This document shows, piece after piece, positions 9,421-19,186 of a stretch of 64,000 nt of DNA. The position numbers were made by a program, and so were the translations under genes. Under the pieces are notes generated by a model, which made no database searches, was not told the DNA's origin, and saw nothing but the letters and a program-made list of their open reading frames with translations. The DNA is from Cafeteria roenbergensis. Its lineage: Eukaryota > Sar > Bigyra > Bicosoecida > Cafeteriaceae. The stretch is from NCBI GenBank assembly GCA_008330645.1, contig VLTN01000004.1:806001-870000 (forward strand), written 5' to 3'. Every line of letters begins with the position of its first letter. The first letter of the stretch is position 1.

Positions 9421-12400
9421 CTAGGCGGGGCCAGCGTCTGCATCCTCAATGGCCCGCTTGCCCGAGGCGGCGGCGCGGGGCGAGCCGGCTTGCTCGTCGC
9501 CGCTCGTCGCCGGCTCCTCCTCCTCGTCGTCCTCCTCCCCCTTGGGAGCCACTGAGGCGAGTCGCTTTGTGATACCAAAGTCATCCGCGGCGGAGCGGGT
9601 GATGGTGAAGAGTGCCAGACAGAGGAACGCAATGTTGATGGCGAAAATTGCCACTGTTGCGAGCTCCGCCATGGCATCGGCCACGCCCGGGTCCGTGAGG
9701 TACAGCCCGCACTCGAACGTGAGGAAGGCGGCAACGAGCGCTAGGAGCTCCAGGCGGTTGAGCTCCGCCGCCTGGTAGGGCTGCACAATCAAGTGCGCCA
9801 CCGTCAGCAGGAACACGACGAGAAGCGACGCGTAGGTCTGGTTGGCTGACCCGGTGGGCGCCAGGAGGACGGCGATGGTAGCCACGAGGGCCTTGCGCAC
9901 CATGGTGATGCTCTCCCAGAAGAAGGCCTTGGGCTTGAAGCCGAGGTACAGGAAGCCGAGCACGGCCCTGGTGCGGTCGTCGGAGTCGAGCTGGTTGCGA
10001 CGCCAGAAGAGCACTGCCGCAGCGCTCAGCGGAATCCCAAAGGCGTACACGATCACGCCAGGAACGCCCATGCCGAACATGAAGATCTGCGACCGTGGAT
10101 TGTTGCAGCAGATTCCCAGCTCCACCGACAGGCGCCTGGACGGGTCGTGGCCCGCGCACGAGGTGTCCTTCACCTGGCTGCTGCTCGTGGACGTGCCGGG
10201 GGGGAGCTCCCCCTGGTACGTGACGGTGCTGCATGTCATGAGGCTGAGGGACATCTGCGTCACGGACATGTGCATGGTGAAGCACACGATGATGGCCGCG
10301 ATGACGAGCTTGTCCCGGATGGTCAGGTGCAGGTGCCTCGCCACGGAGGGGGCCGCGGGGTCTGCCGCGGGCTCGAGGTCCTGGCCCTTGGAGAGCGGCG
10401 CGGGGCGAGCGGGGTCCGCCTCTGCGACGGGACGCGACTCCCCAGCGGCGTGCTTGGAGTCGGTGGAACGTCGGCCGGCGCTGGGCCTGCCAGTCGCGGG
10501 CGCGTCGTGACTCCACGCCGGTGTGACAGACCCCGCGCGCTTGGCAGCCGAGCCCAGTCCCTCAACCGTGCCTGTGGGGAGGTCGGGCACGAGGCTCGCC
10601 CTTGCCTTGCGTGCGTCGTCGGGCTCTGCCATCCCACGAGCGCGGGATATGGCTGAGGTGTCTGAGTGATGCGACGTGGCGTTGACCCGGCGAGACAGGC
10701 TGGCCTGCGCGCTCCGCTGCTGGGGCCCCGAGACCACCGAGGCGTCAAACTCGGCCCACGACGCCCCCCACGACCTCCTCGGCTGTCCAGGGGCCTTGCT
10801 CCTTACGTCGCTGTCCAACCCACGTGCCTGCGGCGCGGCCGCCGTCCACTTGCCCGAGCCAGCATGCCCGTCAGATGGCGAGCTCCCGTGCTCCGGGTCG
10901 GCCGTCGTCGCCGCCGCAATGGCCCCATGGCTGGGGCCGGCCGGCTTGGGAGACGCTTCCCCGGCCACACCCGTCTCCGGGTCGGGCGTGCGACCCCGGA
11001 CGCCGTAGAGCAGTCTGCCACACCAGCAGCTCATCATGCAAGGGCGGACCAGAGGGGCGACCACGACCCAGAAGGCAAGGCTCAGCAGGATGAGAATGAT
11101 GGGCAGCGCCAGCATCACCGCTGCGCGGGCGAAGAAGCTAGAGGCCAGCGTGCTGCCAAACTGCTCTCGGAGCTGGGGAAATACGCACTCCAGCCGCAGG
11201 ACGTCCGTGGAGACGCTGGAGGCCACTGCCAGGGCGCCGAAGAGTCCGGAAACGCTGGCGGGCCACCGCAGCGTGAGCGTCGCCGCGATGGCGATCGTCT
11301 GCATGTGCGACATGACAATCTTGACGGCCGGCATGGTCGACTTGGGCTGCCCCCCCTGCTGCAGAGCTCGCCCGGTCTGCAGCGCGCCAAAGATGAGGAC
11401 GCCGATGACAATGCAGACCACGACGGCTGCAGCGACGAAGCCGACCAGCACGAGGACGGTGTCGGCGCAAGCCCCGCACTTGTACTGCCCCTGCCGCGCA
11501 TAGCCATCGGCGCACTCGGCGCACAAGATGCCCGTGTAGCCCGTCTCGCAACCCTCGTCGCTGCTCTTGTTCCCGAGCGAGGAGTGCGGCACGGCCGTTG
11601 GGGGCGAGAGCTGCCCCAGAAGGTCATCGAGCGTTCGCTGCTGCACGCCTGACTGCAGGCTGCGCCTCCTTGCTTGCGAAGCCGTCACGTTCCCGACGGA
11701 GGGTGTGCGAGCGTCCGAGGGGTCGAAGCCACGGCACGCCGATTCCTGGGGGCACTTGCGGAACCCGATGCCGGCTGGCGACCAAGGCACGCGCCAGTAG
11801 CCGCGCCTGCCAGTCAAGCTCAAGGCCTTGGTGCCGCCGCAGTACGCTCCGGCAGGGCAGTCTGCGCACACCCACTCCGAGCTGTCCAGCTGTGTCGTGA
11901 GGTACTGCGACTCCCGGCAATTGGCCGGAATGGGTTCGGTCCAGTTGCTCCAGGGCCCCGGCCCGGTCGGGTTCTCGGCACGAACGCGGATGAGGACGGG
12001 CTTGACCTGGATGGCCGCGAGCGTGTGGGAGTAAAGCACCATCCCGTCTGCCGTCGTCTTGGGCGCGTCGCGCAGGCCGGCGAGAAGCACGTTGTTGGCA
12101 ATGGAGCTCGCGATCGCTCCAGTGCTGTCCATTGTGCTTCCCACTTTGGCCATTTCGAACGAGAAGCCCGTGACAGCGGCTGTGGCGTCATTGGGGTTGT
12201 CGTCCGGAAACGCCCACGTCGCCTCGATGGTTCCCGTCTGGTCGACCTCGCGCCACCCGCGAACGAAGGACGGGGCCACGGCGAGGGGCACTCCCGCCCC
12301 AGCGTACGAAACCTTCCCCGCCTCGGAGCGCAGCCCGCCGCGGGTTGTCACGACCACGTCCAGGTTGCCGAGCAGCGACGGGTCCTCTGTCGCAGACGCT

Positions 12401-15400
12401 CGCAGCCACTGCGCGACCGGGGGCATGGTGCAGATCACCGCGGTCGGGCCCTCGTGGCTGACGGCGGTGCACGGCTCGCGAGCGACAGAGACTTCCTTGA
12501 TGTCTGACCGCGCGTAGCCGAAACCGCTGCCAAGAATCAGCACCGTGGCCCCGACCTCGGCAACTTTCGGGGACACGGTGCGGATGGCCGGCGCAGGGAC
12601 GCGCTCGAGGAAGCTGTTGCGAAGCCCCTCGACCCCTCCGACGGTCACGGTGACGGACGAGGACGAAAACGAGGAGGCGTTGACGCCGATGCAACGCACC
12701 GTCGTCGGGGACACCCACAGCGCGCGGGCGCAAGGCTGCTCCCCGACGGTGATGCCGCTGACATCTGCCTGCGAGTTGCCAAAGTTGGAGCCCGTCACCA
12801 CGAAGTCCAAGGACTGGTTCCCCTCCACAGCGTACGACGGGCTGATGGACGTGACTTCGGCAGCGGCGTAGCCGAAGAGCGGGAGAGGCGCGTTGGACAG
12901 CCCCCCACGCGTTGTGACAACGACAGGGGCCGACGACCCGGTTCCCGGGGCCACGGCAATGTGGAGCTTCGTGTCCGAGAACCACTCCACGCGAGGGCTG
13001 GGGACCCCGCCGACTGTGACCGACACGACGTCCGACGCCTGCCTCCCAAAGTTGGTGCCCACGACAATGACAGGGGCCGCGAGGGCGCTGCCCATGCCCT
13101 GCGTGGGCGCCGTGCTCGGGTTGACAAGCAGGACGGATGGCTGCCCGATGAGCTCGATGTTCATCGGCTGCGAGCGCTGACCGGCGACGGAGACCGCGAC
13201 CACGAGCGTCTTGGACACAACGCCAAAGGGAAAGGTGTCGGCCAGCAGGCACTCGATGGCTGAGGCATGGACGTCAAGGAACACTGTCATGCAAGCAACG
13301 TTGTCCACGGAAGCCTCGATGGGCGCGTTGGGGTCCTGGCCTGCGTTCATCACCGTAATGACGAGCACCTGCTCCGTGGATCCAGCGATCAGGTAGTCTG
13401 GCTCGACAAAGTCGATCTCCGGGGGTGCGTACGAGACCTTGGCGCCGATCGACATGGACTGCAGCCCACCGCGGGTCTGCACGGTCACGGGGACGTTGAC
13501 GCCGATTCCTGGCGGCACGCGCACGATCAGCTCCGTGTCCGACACATGCGCAACAACCTTCGCCAGCGCATCGCCGACTCGCACGGCCGTGAGGTCCGTC
13601 GCGTGGGCGCCAAAGAGCGACCCAAAGATCGTGATGTTGTTGCCCCCCAAAGTCGGCAGCATCATGCTTGGCACGATGGTTGCCACCTGCGGGCGCCCGA
13701 GCACTGGCAGAGCGTTGGACGAAATCCCGCCCTGGCCGGAGACCTCAGCAAACGCCACCACTTGGACCACCCCCGCAGCGGGCGCGGCGGTCAGGTTCAG
13801 TCCTGTGCACCGGAGCCCCTCGATCTGCTGGTTGGAGCTGTTGCGGTGGGTGACTGCGAGAGCGCCGCATGTCACCTCCCAAGCTCCCGCGCGCAGGCCG
13901 GCCCGGCTGATGGCAGACGCGTTGGTGCCCATGTTGACGGCCTTGACCGTGACGTCGATGGCGGCCTCGCCTGCAAAGGTCTGCGCTTCCGCGGCCGCTC
14001 CAACTGGCCAGGACCGAGCGAGGCCAGAGAGCGCCGGCTTGGCGTACGAAAAGGCGACAGACTCTGCAGGGCCGTTCGTTGCTGTCTCCACCCGGACAGC
14101 CTTGCCCGCCCCAGTTCCGGGTGGGGACACGCAATGGGCGATGAACGACGACTCCCGCGAGAACGACTGGCACTGCACGCCACCGACAAACACAGCGGTC
14201 AAGTTTCCGAAGCCTTGCCCCTCAATGCGCAGGTTGGTGCCCCCGCCGGTCGGCCCCACGCTGGGACTCACAGCCGTGACGAGGGTCGGGGGCAAGAAGG
14301 CGAAGGCCGTGCTGCTCGTCCCCGTCTGGCCGTCGATCGTAACCGACACGGTGCTGGACGCCCAGGGGGCAGAGACGTTGTGGCACGTGATCTCCGTGTC
14401 GCTTACGTACTCTGCGGGGGCGCAATCGACTCCGCCGACCCTCACCTGGCCCAGCGACGCACCGCCGGGCCCGAAGTTGGTTCCCGTAATTCGGAACGTG
14501 TACTTGCGCTCCGGGTTGGACGATGCCAAGCTTGGATCAATTGCGCCCACGGTGGGCGCCGCGTAGTCGAGCAGTGGCCGAAGAGACGCGCGCTTCAGCT
14601 GCGACTCAGTCGTCACGGTGATGTACACCCCCTTGCCAGATCCTGGCGGGGTCGTGCACCATCCCTGGAAGGCATCCACCAAGCCCCACGCCAGGCAGGG
14701 CGTGCTCCCCAGCTCGATCTTCGCGATGGTTCCTTGCCCCAACCCGGAAGCAAAGAAAGTGATGTTCGTGCCACCCGCGGAGGGCACAACCACGGGGATG
14801 GCCCCGACCACCAGGGGGGCGGGGACGTACGAGAACAAGTCTGCTCCTCCCTGGGCCAGCGAGCCTCCTTGCGACAGCTCCACGTCGTGCCCCGAGAACC
14901 CTTGCAACGAAAAGTTCCTGCACTCGATGTGCGTCGACGAGTGCCAGACGAGGTCCAAGCAAGGGTTTCCCGCGAGCGTGAGGGTCTGCGAGACGTTGGC
15001 GTCTGGGCCCAGCCCCGTGCCGAAGATGCTGGCCGAGCCGAAGCCCTGGGCTGTCGGGCTGAAGGTGGAAGGCGAAATCCCCGTCAGGACGGCGGGAGCG
15101 TAGCTGACGTACAGTGCGTTTGACGTCTGGCCTCCTGGCAGCAGCAGGCGCACCTCCAGCGGCCCGCCGTACCCTGGCGGGATCACGCTGCACGTGATCA
15201 GCGTGCCCGCCGAGCTTCGCACGACAGATGGGCAGGGCGTCGTCCCGATCATCAGGCTAAGGCCAGACGATGTCCCGAGGTTACTGCTGACGAGGTTGCT
15301 GCCACTGATGACGAGGCTCTCCGTCAGACTGCCGCTCTGCGGGAGGCTGGAGACCGGCAACACTGAGCCGATGCTCGTGAGGACCGGGGCAGCGTAGTGG

Positions 15401-18400
15401 GCGTACAGAGGAGCGCCGCTCGTGGGGATGAGGAGCTCGTCAGCGTCCACGGTGATGGGGAGAACCCCGTATCCGGGGTTGGCTTCGCAAACCAGCGTCT
15501 TTCCGTCCGCTGTCACCCACACGGCGTCGCAGGGCACGCCCCCAAGCTTGGCGTGGAAGGAGACGGCTGCTCCGAGTGGGAAAGTCATGTTCTCCCCGCT
15601 GATGACCAGGGTGCCGCCAGATTGCGGGATGCCGCCGGCTCCCGAATCGGCGCTGTGCAGAACCATGTCCGTTGACGAGAAAGTTGGCTGCGTTTGGTCT
15701 GGGAACGCGCCTGCCGACAGCACGACGAAGCCCCCGGCCTCCTGGCCAAGGTCGTTGTACAGCCCCGGGTCGCCGATGAGCAGCTCGGCGGCGTGGCCGC
15801 CGTCGTTGAGGTCTGCCAGCCAGGCCAGGCTCGCGCCAAAGGCCATGTCGTGCGAAGAGGACGGCAGCTGAAACTTCGTCCCCGTCAGCGTCGAGGCTGC
15901 CCGCACAGACCCTGTGGCGCTCAGCCAGAGCACATTGACCTCGGCAGACTTGGCTGCGCTGGATACGGGCGCAGATCCGACAAAGACCTCCATGAGGCCG
16001 TCGCCATCCAGGTCAAACGCTGAGACGGCAGTTCCGAAGCCGCCACTCATTGACTCGGCGACGTTCGGCGCAACGCCCGCCATCAGAGGCGTTGCGGTGA
16101 AGTTGGATCCGCCACCAAAGGCAGCCCCAGCGGACAGAATCACAGTGACGCAGCCAATGCCTGACTGGCAGCCAGGGGATCCCACGATGATGTCGGCTGC
16201 CCCGTCGCCATTGACGTCTGTGAGCGCGACAGCTGCGCCGAACTCGCCGGCCTGTGCAGCGGTGGGCGCCAGCATCTGCGCCGTTTCGACGGATCCAAGA
16301 GCATCAACGGTCAAGACGAAAACGGCTCCGGCGCCCGAGAGGTGGCCGTCAGCTCCAACAACGAGCCGCTCGCGGCCCGATGTGACTCCGGCCGCCATCG
16401 CTGACCCAAAGCGGGCGCCGCTGCCGATGCCAGCAAGCGCGCCGACGGCCCCTGAACCGCCAGCGATCTTGGCGGTCGCCAGCACGGCAAGCGCGGGCCT
16501 GGCAACGGCAATGAGGTGCACGCAGCCCGCGTTCGCCGCGCTGGTGTCGTCTCCCGGCGCGCCAACCGCAAGAGTGGCGGAAAGCGAGGTGGGCGACAGT
16601 CCCAGCGTGGGCTCCGCCACGCGGGTGATCGAGGCGCCGAAGGCGTCGCCAGCAGACACGAGGCCAAGGGGCATGCCCGTGGTGTCCGACTTGAGCACGG
16701 AGTACTGCTGCACCTGCCCGGTCCCAGATACGCCGCGCTCCCAGGCTGCAGCGAACGCCTCCGTTTCCAAGCCGAGCACATCGTCCGACATGTCGTCGTT
16801 GCCAACGCTATTTTCTGGCAGATTGTACCTCACAAGGCTTGCAATGACAACGCGCCCGCCATCCTGTGTCAGAGGCATGCCCACGGCCACCGAGTTTGGT
16901 GTCCCAGTTTGCAGCATGTCCCCCAGAAAGGCTGCGGACGTCCCGAGACCAGCGCCCTCGGGAACTTCCGAGCTACCCAGAGCCCCTCCTCCCCCCGGCG
17001 TCACGGTAGAGTGGACACGCGTCTCCGCCGTCGACTGCGAAAAGGTGGCAAAGTGAGCCCCGCCAGTGACTCGCGCGGTCGTGCCGTCGACGACAAGCTT
17101 GATGGTCACCGCAAGGTCGGTGGTCCCAGTTGGCGGGTCTCTGCAGAGCACGCCGCGACCGTTCCACCAGGTTGCGGGCGCGGCAATCGTCGAAACGCAG
17201 GGTTTGCCGTTGATGTGGATTTCGCTGGTCGTCAGGTTCAGCGCCACCGACTCTGGCACGCGCAGAGCAAGGGCCTGCCCGCCGCCGCCGCCTGCAGGGT
17301 TCAAAGTCGCCGGGGCCGGGTTGATGCCCAGCTGCAGCCTGGGGGCCCCGCTTTGCTCCCAACTCGAATCTGAAAGGACCGCTTCGGCCACAAGGAATTG
17401 TGCCTGCAAGCTCCTGGCGAACGTGGATACGAACACAGTCCCCGTGATGGAGGTTCCCGGCGCCCCGATGAGGAGTTCGGACGGCGACCCGTCTCCCGCG
17501 ACATCCCCTGCTGCAAAGAGGGACGTGCCGAGCCTGCCCCCCGCCTGAGCGGAGATTCCCGAGCTGAATAACGAGCTGGCTGAAAGAAGTCTCGATTTGG
17601 ACACGCTCGGGCTCTCGGACTCGGGGTTGTCAATGACGATGTACACAAGAGCGCCTTCCTCCGTGTTGAACAAGGAGTACCGCGGCGCCCCTACCCACAT
17701 TGTCGCCTGAGAGCTATCCTCGAAGAAGCCGGTCGTCGCCACCGCCGCCCCGAAGCCAGAGTTGAACTGCAGGTCCTGCCCCGGCTCCCAAAGCGACCCA
17801 GGCGTGATGGCCGACGCCGAAACCACGTTCGCTCCGCTGTCCAACCGCAGCAGGAGAATGGCCCCGTAGTTCACGCCGCCGACCGTCATGTCTGGGTCGC
17901 CAACGGCGAGCACTGTGATGCCGTCCCCGTTGCGCCTCCTCACAAGGTTGAGTCCCAGCCCGAAGCTGACCGGCGTTCCGAACATGGCGCCCTCAGTGAG
18001 CGCGCCCTTGCCCAAGTGCACCGTCTCGATGCGCTCCAGCTCGGCTTCTGCATTCAGCCAGCCGACAAACACGCAGCCCCCCGTTGCTCCGGAGCACGTC
18101 CCGGCAAAGGCGAACTCGCCGCTGCGGCCATCCCCGTCGATGTCGCCAAGGTAGGCCAGTGCGGTGGAGCCGCCGTTGTGGAATTTGCTGCCGGCGGGGA
18201 CGAGCTCGTTCGAGGGGTCGAAGCAGTCGGACGACAGCGCCTGCTTCGTACCCGGGTCCATCACTGCCACGCATATGCGGCCTTCCGCAGCAACGGGCAC
18301 TCCAGGGCCGGGGGCAGCGAAAAGGAGCACGGGGAGCCACGCATCTTGAGCCGCGCTGTACACGAGAAAGCCAGGCATGGGCGCCAGCGCAGCGCCAGCA

Positions 18401-18738
18401 TTGGTGCCGAGCATGTTGTCCACGGCGAAGACAGCATCCTCGATGGTCGCTGTGTCGTCGATCGTGAGGGCCGCGACGGCTGGAGAACCGGGGGCGCTGA
18501 GTGGAAAGCCAAGAAGAAGCTCCGGGTGGCCGTCGCCGTCGATGTCCATCGCGGCGACTGCCTTCCCCTTGTTCCCGGCCAGAGGCATGGAGTAGGCATT
18601 GAGCTGCGTCGTGTACGTGCCGATGGTCCCCGTCAGGCTGGCTTCCTCGACGCTGACCGCGGCTGCCAGTCGAAAAGCAACAAGAAACAGCAGCGTGGGG
18701 GCGCAGAAACGCCCTCCCACTCTGCTTGAAAGCCTCAT
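9421..18738 (-). CDS. Giant receptor-like protein: FG-GAP and IPT/TIG repeats, Cys-rich module, multi-pass C-terminus
   Basis: One uninterrupted exon encodes 3,105 aa. The N-terminus is a signal peptide (APTLLFLVAFRLAAAVS, about residues 13-29). About eleven FG-GAP repeats of integrin-alpha type follow (roughly 50-1010), several with the calcium-binding DxDGDG loop (MDIDGDGHPELLLG, GDIDGDGRSGE, TDVNGDGAADIIVG, FDLDGDGLMEVFVG). Next come about twelve IPT/TIG immunoglobulin-like repeats (about 1030-2150; for example SPSVGPTGGGTNLRIEGQGF), an FnIII-like domain (about 2150-2260) and a Cys-rich ephrin-receptor/GCC2-GCC3-like module (CADCPAGAYCGG, CETGYTGILCAECADGY; about 2270-2420). Hydrophobic helices start near residues 2420, 2470, 2540, 2800 and 2885, with several more after 2930. 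They flank a long cytosolic Ser/Ala-rich loop, and the acidic C-terminal tail contains EEDDEEEE. The architecture suggests a plasma-membrane adhesion or mechanosensory receptor with a TRP-like C-terminal region; the ligand is unknown. Confidence 0.85.
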   Translation of the reverse strand: MRLSSRVGGRFCAPTLLFLVAFRLAAAVSVEEASLTGTIGTYTTQLNAYSMPLAGNKGKAVAAMDIDGDGHPELLLGFPLSAPGSPAVAALTIDDTATIEDAVFAVDNMLGTNAGAALAPMPGFLVYSAAQDAWLPVLLFAAPGPGVPVAAEGRICVAVMDPGTKQALSSDCFDPSNELVPAGSKFHNGGSTALAYLGDIDGDGRSGEFAFAGTCSGATGGCVFVGWLNAEAELERIETVHLGKGALTEGAMFGTPVSFGLGLNLVRRRNGDGITVLAVGDPDMTVGGVNYGAILLLRLDSGANVVSASAITPGSLWEPGQDLQFNSGFGAAVATTGFFEDSSQATMWVGAPRYSLFNTEEGALVYIVIDNPESESPSVSKSRLLSASSLFSSGISAQAGGRLGTSLFAAGDVAGDGSPSELLIGAPGTSITGTVFVSTFARSLQAQFLVAEAVLSDSSWEQSGAPRLQLGINPAPATLNPAGGGGGQALALRVPESVALNLTTSEIHINGKPCVSTIAAPATWWNGRGVLCRDPPTGTTDLAVTIKLVVDGTTARVTGGAHFATFSQSTAETRVHSTVTPGGGGALGSSEVPEGAGLGTSAAFLGDMLQTGTPNSVAVGMPLTQDGGRVVIASLVRYNLPENSVGNDDMSDDVLGLETEAFAAAWERGVSGTGQVQQYSVLKSDTTGMPLGLVSAGDAFGASITRVAEPTLGLSPTSLSATLAVGAPGDDTSAANAGCVHLIAVARPALAVLATAKIAGGSGAVGALAGIGSGARFGSAMAAGVTSGRERLVVGADGHLSGAGAVFVLTVDALGSVETAQMLAPTAAQAGEFGAAVALTDVNGDGAADIIVGSPGCQSGIGCVTVILSAGAAFGGGSNFTATPLMAGVAPNVAESMSGGFGTAVSAFDLDGDGLMEVFVGSAPVSSAAKSAEVNVLWLSATGSVRAASTLTGTKFQLPSSSHDMAFGASLAWLADLNDGGHAAELLIGDPGLYNDLGQEAGGFVVLSAGAFPDQTQPTFSSTDMVLHSADSGAGGIPQSGGTLVISGENMTFPLGAAVSFHAKLGGVPCDAVWVTADGKTLVCEANPGYGVLPITVDADELLIPTSGAPLYAHYAAPVLTSIGSVLPVSSLPQSGSLTESLVISGSNLVSSNLGTSSGLSLMIGTTPCPSVVRSSAGTLITCSVIPPGYGGPLEVRLLLPGGQTSNALYVSYAPAVLTGISPSTFSPTAQGFGSASIFGTGLGPDANVSQTLTLAGNPCLDLVWHSSTHIECRNFSLQGFSGHDVELSQGGSLAQGGADLFSYVPAPLVVGAIPVVVPSAGGTNITFFASGLGQGTIAKIELGSTPCLAWGLVDAFQGWCTTPPGSGKGVYITVTTESQLKRASLRPLLDYAAPTVGAIDPSLASSNPERKYTFRITGTNFGPGGASLGQVRVGGVDCAPAEYVSDTEITCHNVSAPWASSTVSVTIDGQTGTSSTAFAFLPPTLVTAVSPSVGPTGGGTNLRIEGQGFGNLTAVFVGGVQCQSFSRESSFIAHCVSPPGTGAGKAVRVETATNGPAESVAFSYAKPALSGLARSWPVGAAAEAQTFAGEAAIDVTVKAVNMGTNASAISRAGLRAGAWEVTCGALAVTHRNSSNQQIEGLRCTGLNLTAAPAAGVVQVVAFAEVSGQGGISSNALPVLGRPQVATIVPSMMLPTLGGNNITIFGSLFGAHATDLTAVRVGDALAKVVAHVSDTELIVRVPPGIGVNVPVTVQTRGGLQSMSIGAKVSYAPPEIDFVEPDYLIAGSTEQVLVITVMNAGQDPNAPIEASVDNVACMTVFLDVHASAIECLLADTFPFGVVSKTLVVAVSVAGQRSQPMNIELIGQPSVLLVNPSTAPTQGMGSALAAPVIVVGTNFGRQASDVVSVTVGGVPSPRVEWFSDTKLHIAVAPGTGSSAPVVVTTRGGLSNAPLPLFGYAAAEVTSISPSYAVEGNQSLDFVVTGSNFGNSQADVSGITVGEQPCARALWVSPTTVRCIGVNASSFSSSSVTVTVGGVEGLRNSFLERVPAPAIRTVSPKVAEVGATVLILGSGFGYARSDIKEVSVAREPCTAVSHEGPTAVICTMPPVAQWLRASATEDPSLLGNLDVVVTTRGGLRSEAGKVSYAGAGVPLAVAPSFVRGWREVDQTGTIEATWAFPDDNPNDATAAVTGFSFEMAKVGSTMDSTGAIASSIANNVLLAGLRDAPKTTADGMVLYSHTLAAIQVKPVLIRVRAENPTGPGPWSNWTEPIPANCRESQYLTTQLDSSEWVCADCPAGAYCGGTKALSLTGRRGYWRVPWSPAGIGFRKCPQESACRGFDPSDARTPSVGNVTASQARRRSLQSGVQQRTLDDLLGQLSPPTAVPHSSLGNKSSDEGCETGYTGILCAECADGYARQGQYKCGACADTVLVLVGFVAAAVVVCIVIGVLIFGALQTGRALQQGGQPKSTMPAVKIVMSHMQTIAIAATLTLRWPASVSGLFGALAVASSVSTDVLRLECVFPQLREQFGSTLASSFFARAAVMLALPIILILLSLAFWVVVAPLVRPCMMSCWCGRLLYGVRGRTPDPETGVAGEASPKPAGPSHGAIAAATTADPEHGSSPSDGHAGSGKWTAAAPQARGLDSDVRSKAPGQPRRSWGASWAEFDASVVSGPQQRSAQASLSRRVNATSHHSDTSAISRARGMAEPDDARKARASLVPDLPTGTVEGLGSAAKRAGSVTPAWSHDAPATGRPSAGRRSTDSKHAAGESRPVAEADPARPAPLSKGQDLEPAADPAAPSVARHLHLTIRDKLVIAAIIVCFTMHMSVTQMSLSLMTCSTVTYQGELPPGTSTSSSQVKDTSCAGHDPSRRLSVELGICCNNPRSQIFMFGMGVPGVIVYAFGIPLSAAAVLFWRRNQLDSDDRTRAVLGFLYLGFKPKAFFWESITMVRKALVATIAVLLAPTGSANQTYASLLVVFLLTVAHLIVQPYQAAELNRLELLALVAAFLTFECGLYLTDPGVADAMAELATVAIFAINIAFLCLALFTITRSAADDFGITKRLASVAPKGEEDDEEEEPATSGDEQAGSPRAAASGKRAIEDADAGPA

Positions 18739-19186
18739 CGAGCCCGTTTTGCTGAGCGGGGCGGACGACCCTGCGAGGTGGCACCTGCTCAGCTGGGCTC
18801 AGGCCTGCCCTCAAGCCGGGCGGATGCAGAGTGCGGCAGAGGGGAGGCCGGCGTCTGGGAATCGCGGCGACTGGCAGGCGCCACGCGCCTCCTCGAGCGA
18901 CGCCGAACTGCCTCTGCACCGGCCAACGCGTCCGCGGCGTCCGCAAACCAGCGCCCGCGAGACGCGCCAAACACCCTCCCCCGCGGTTCCGTTGAGTAGG
19001 CTCCCGGCTTCGGCCAGACTGGTCGGCGCGGCTGGCGCCCCGGGAGCGCCTCACGAGCTGGAGATGCTGGCGCCACGATTCGCCGACGGCTGCAATATTC
19101 CGGCAGGCAAATAATGCAGCTCCTTCTGCGGTGGCAGCGGACCGGCGCCGCACTGCGCGGCGTGAGAAGCCGGCCAACCGCTCCGA
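18739..19186. promoter_or_regulatory. Divergent intergenic region between the giant receptor and CTU1
   Basis: This 448-bp spacer separates two divergent start codons and so should hold both promoters. I see no TATA box, tandem repeat or conserved reading frame. A somewhat less GC-rich patch, with aataatgcag near 19110, lies about 75 bp before the CTU1 ATG. Confidence 0.35.
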
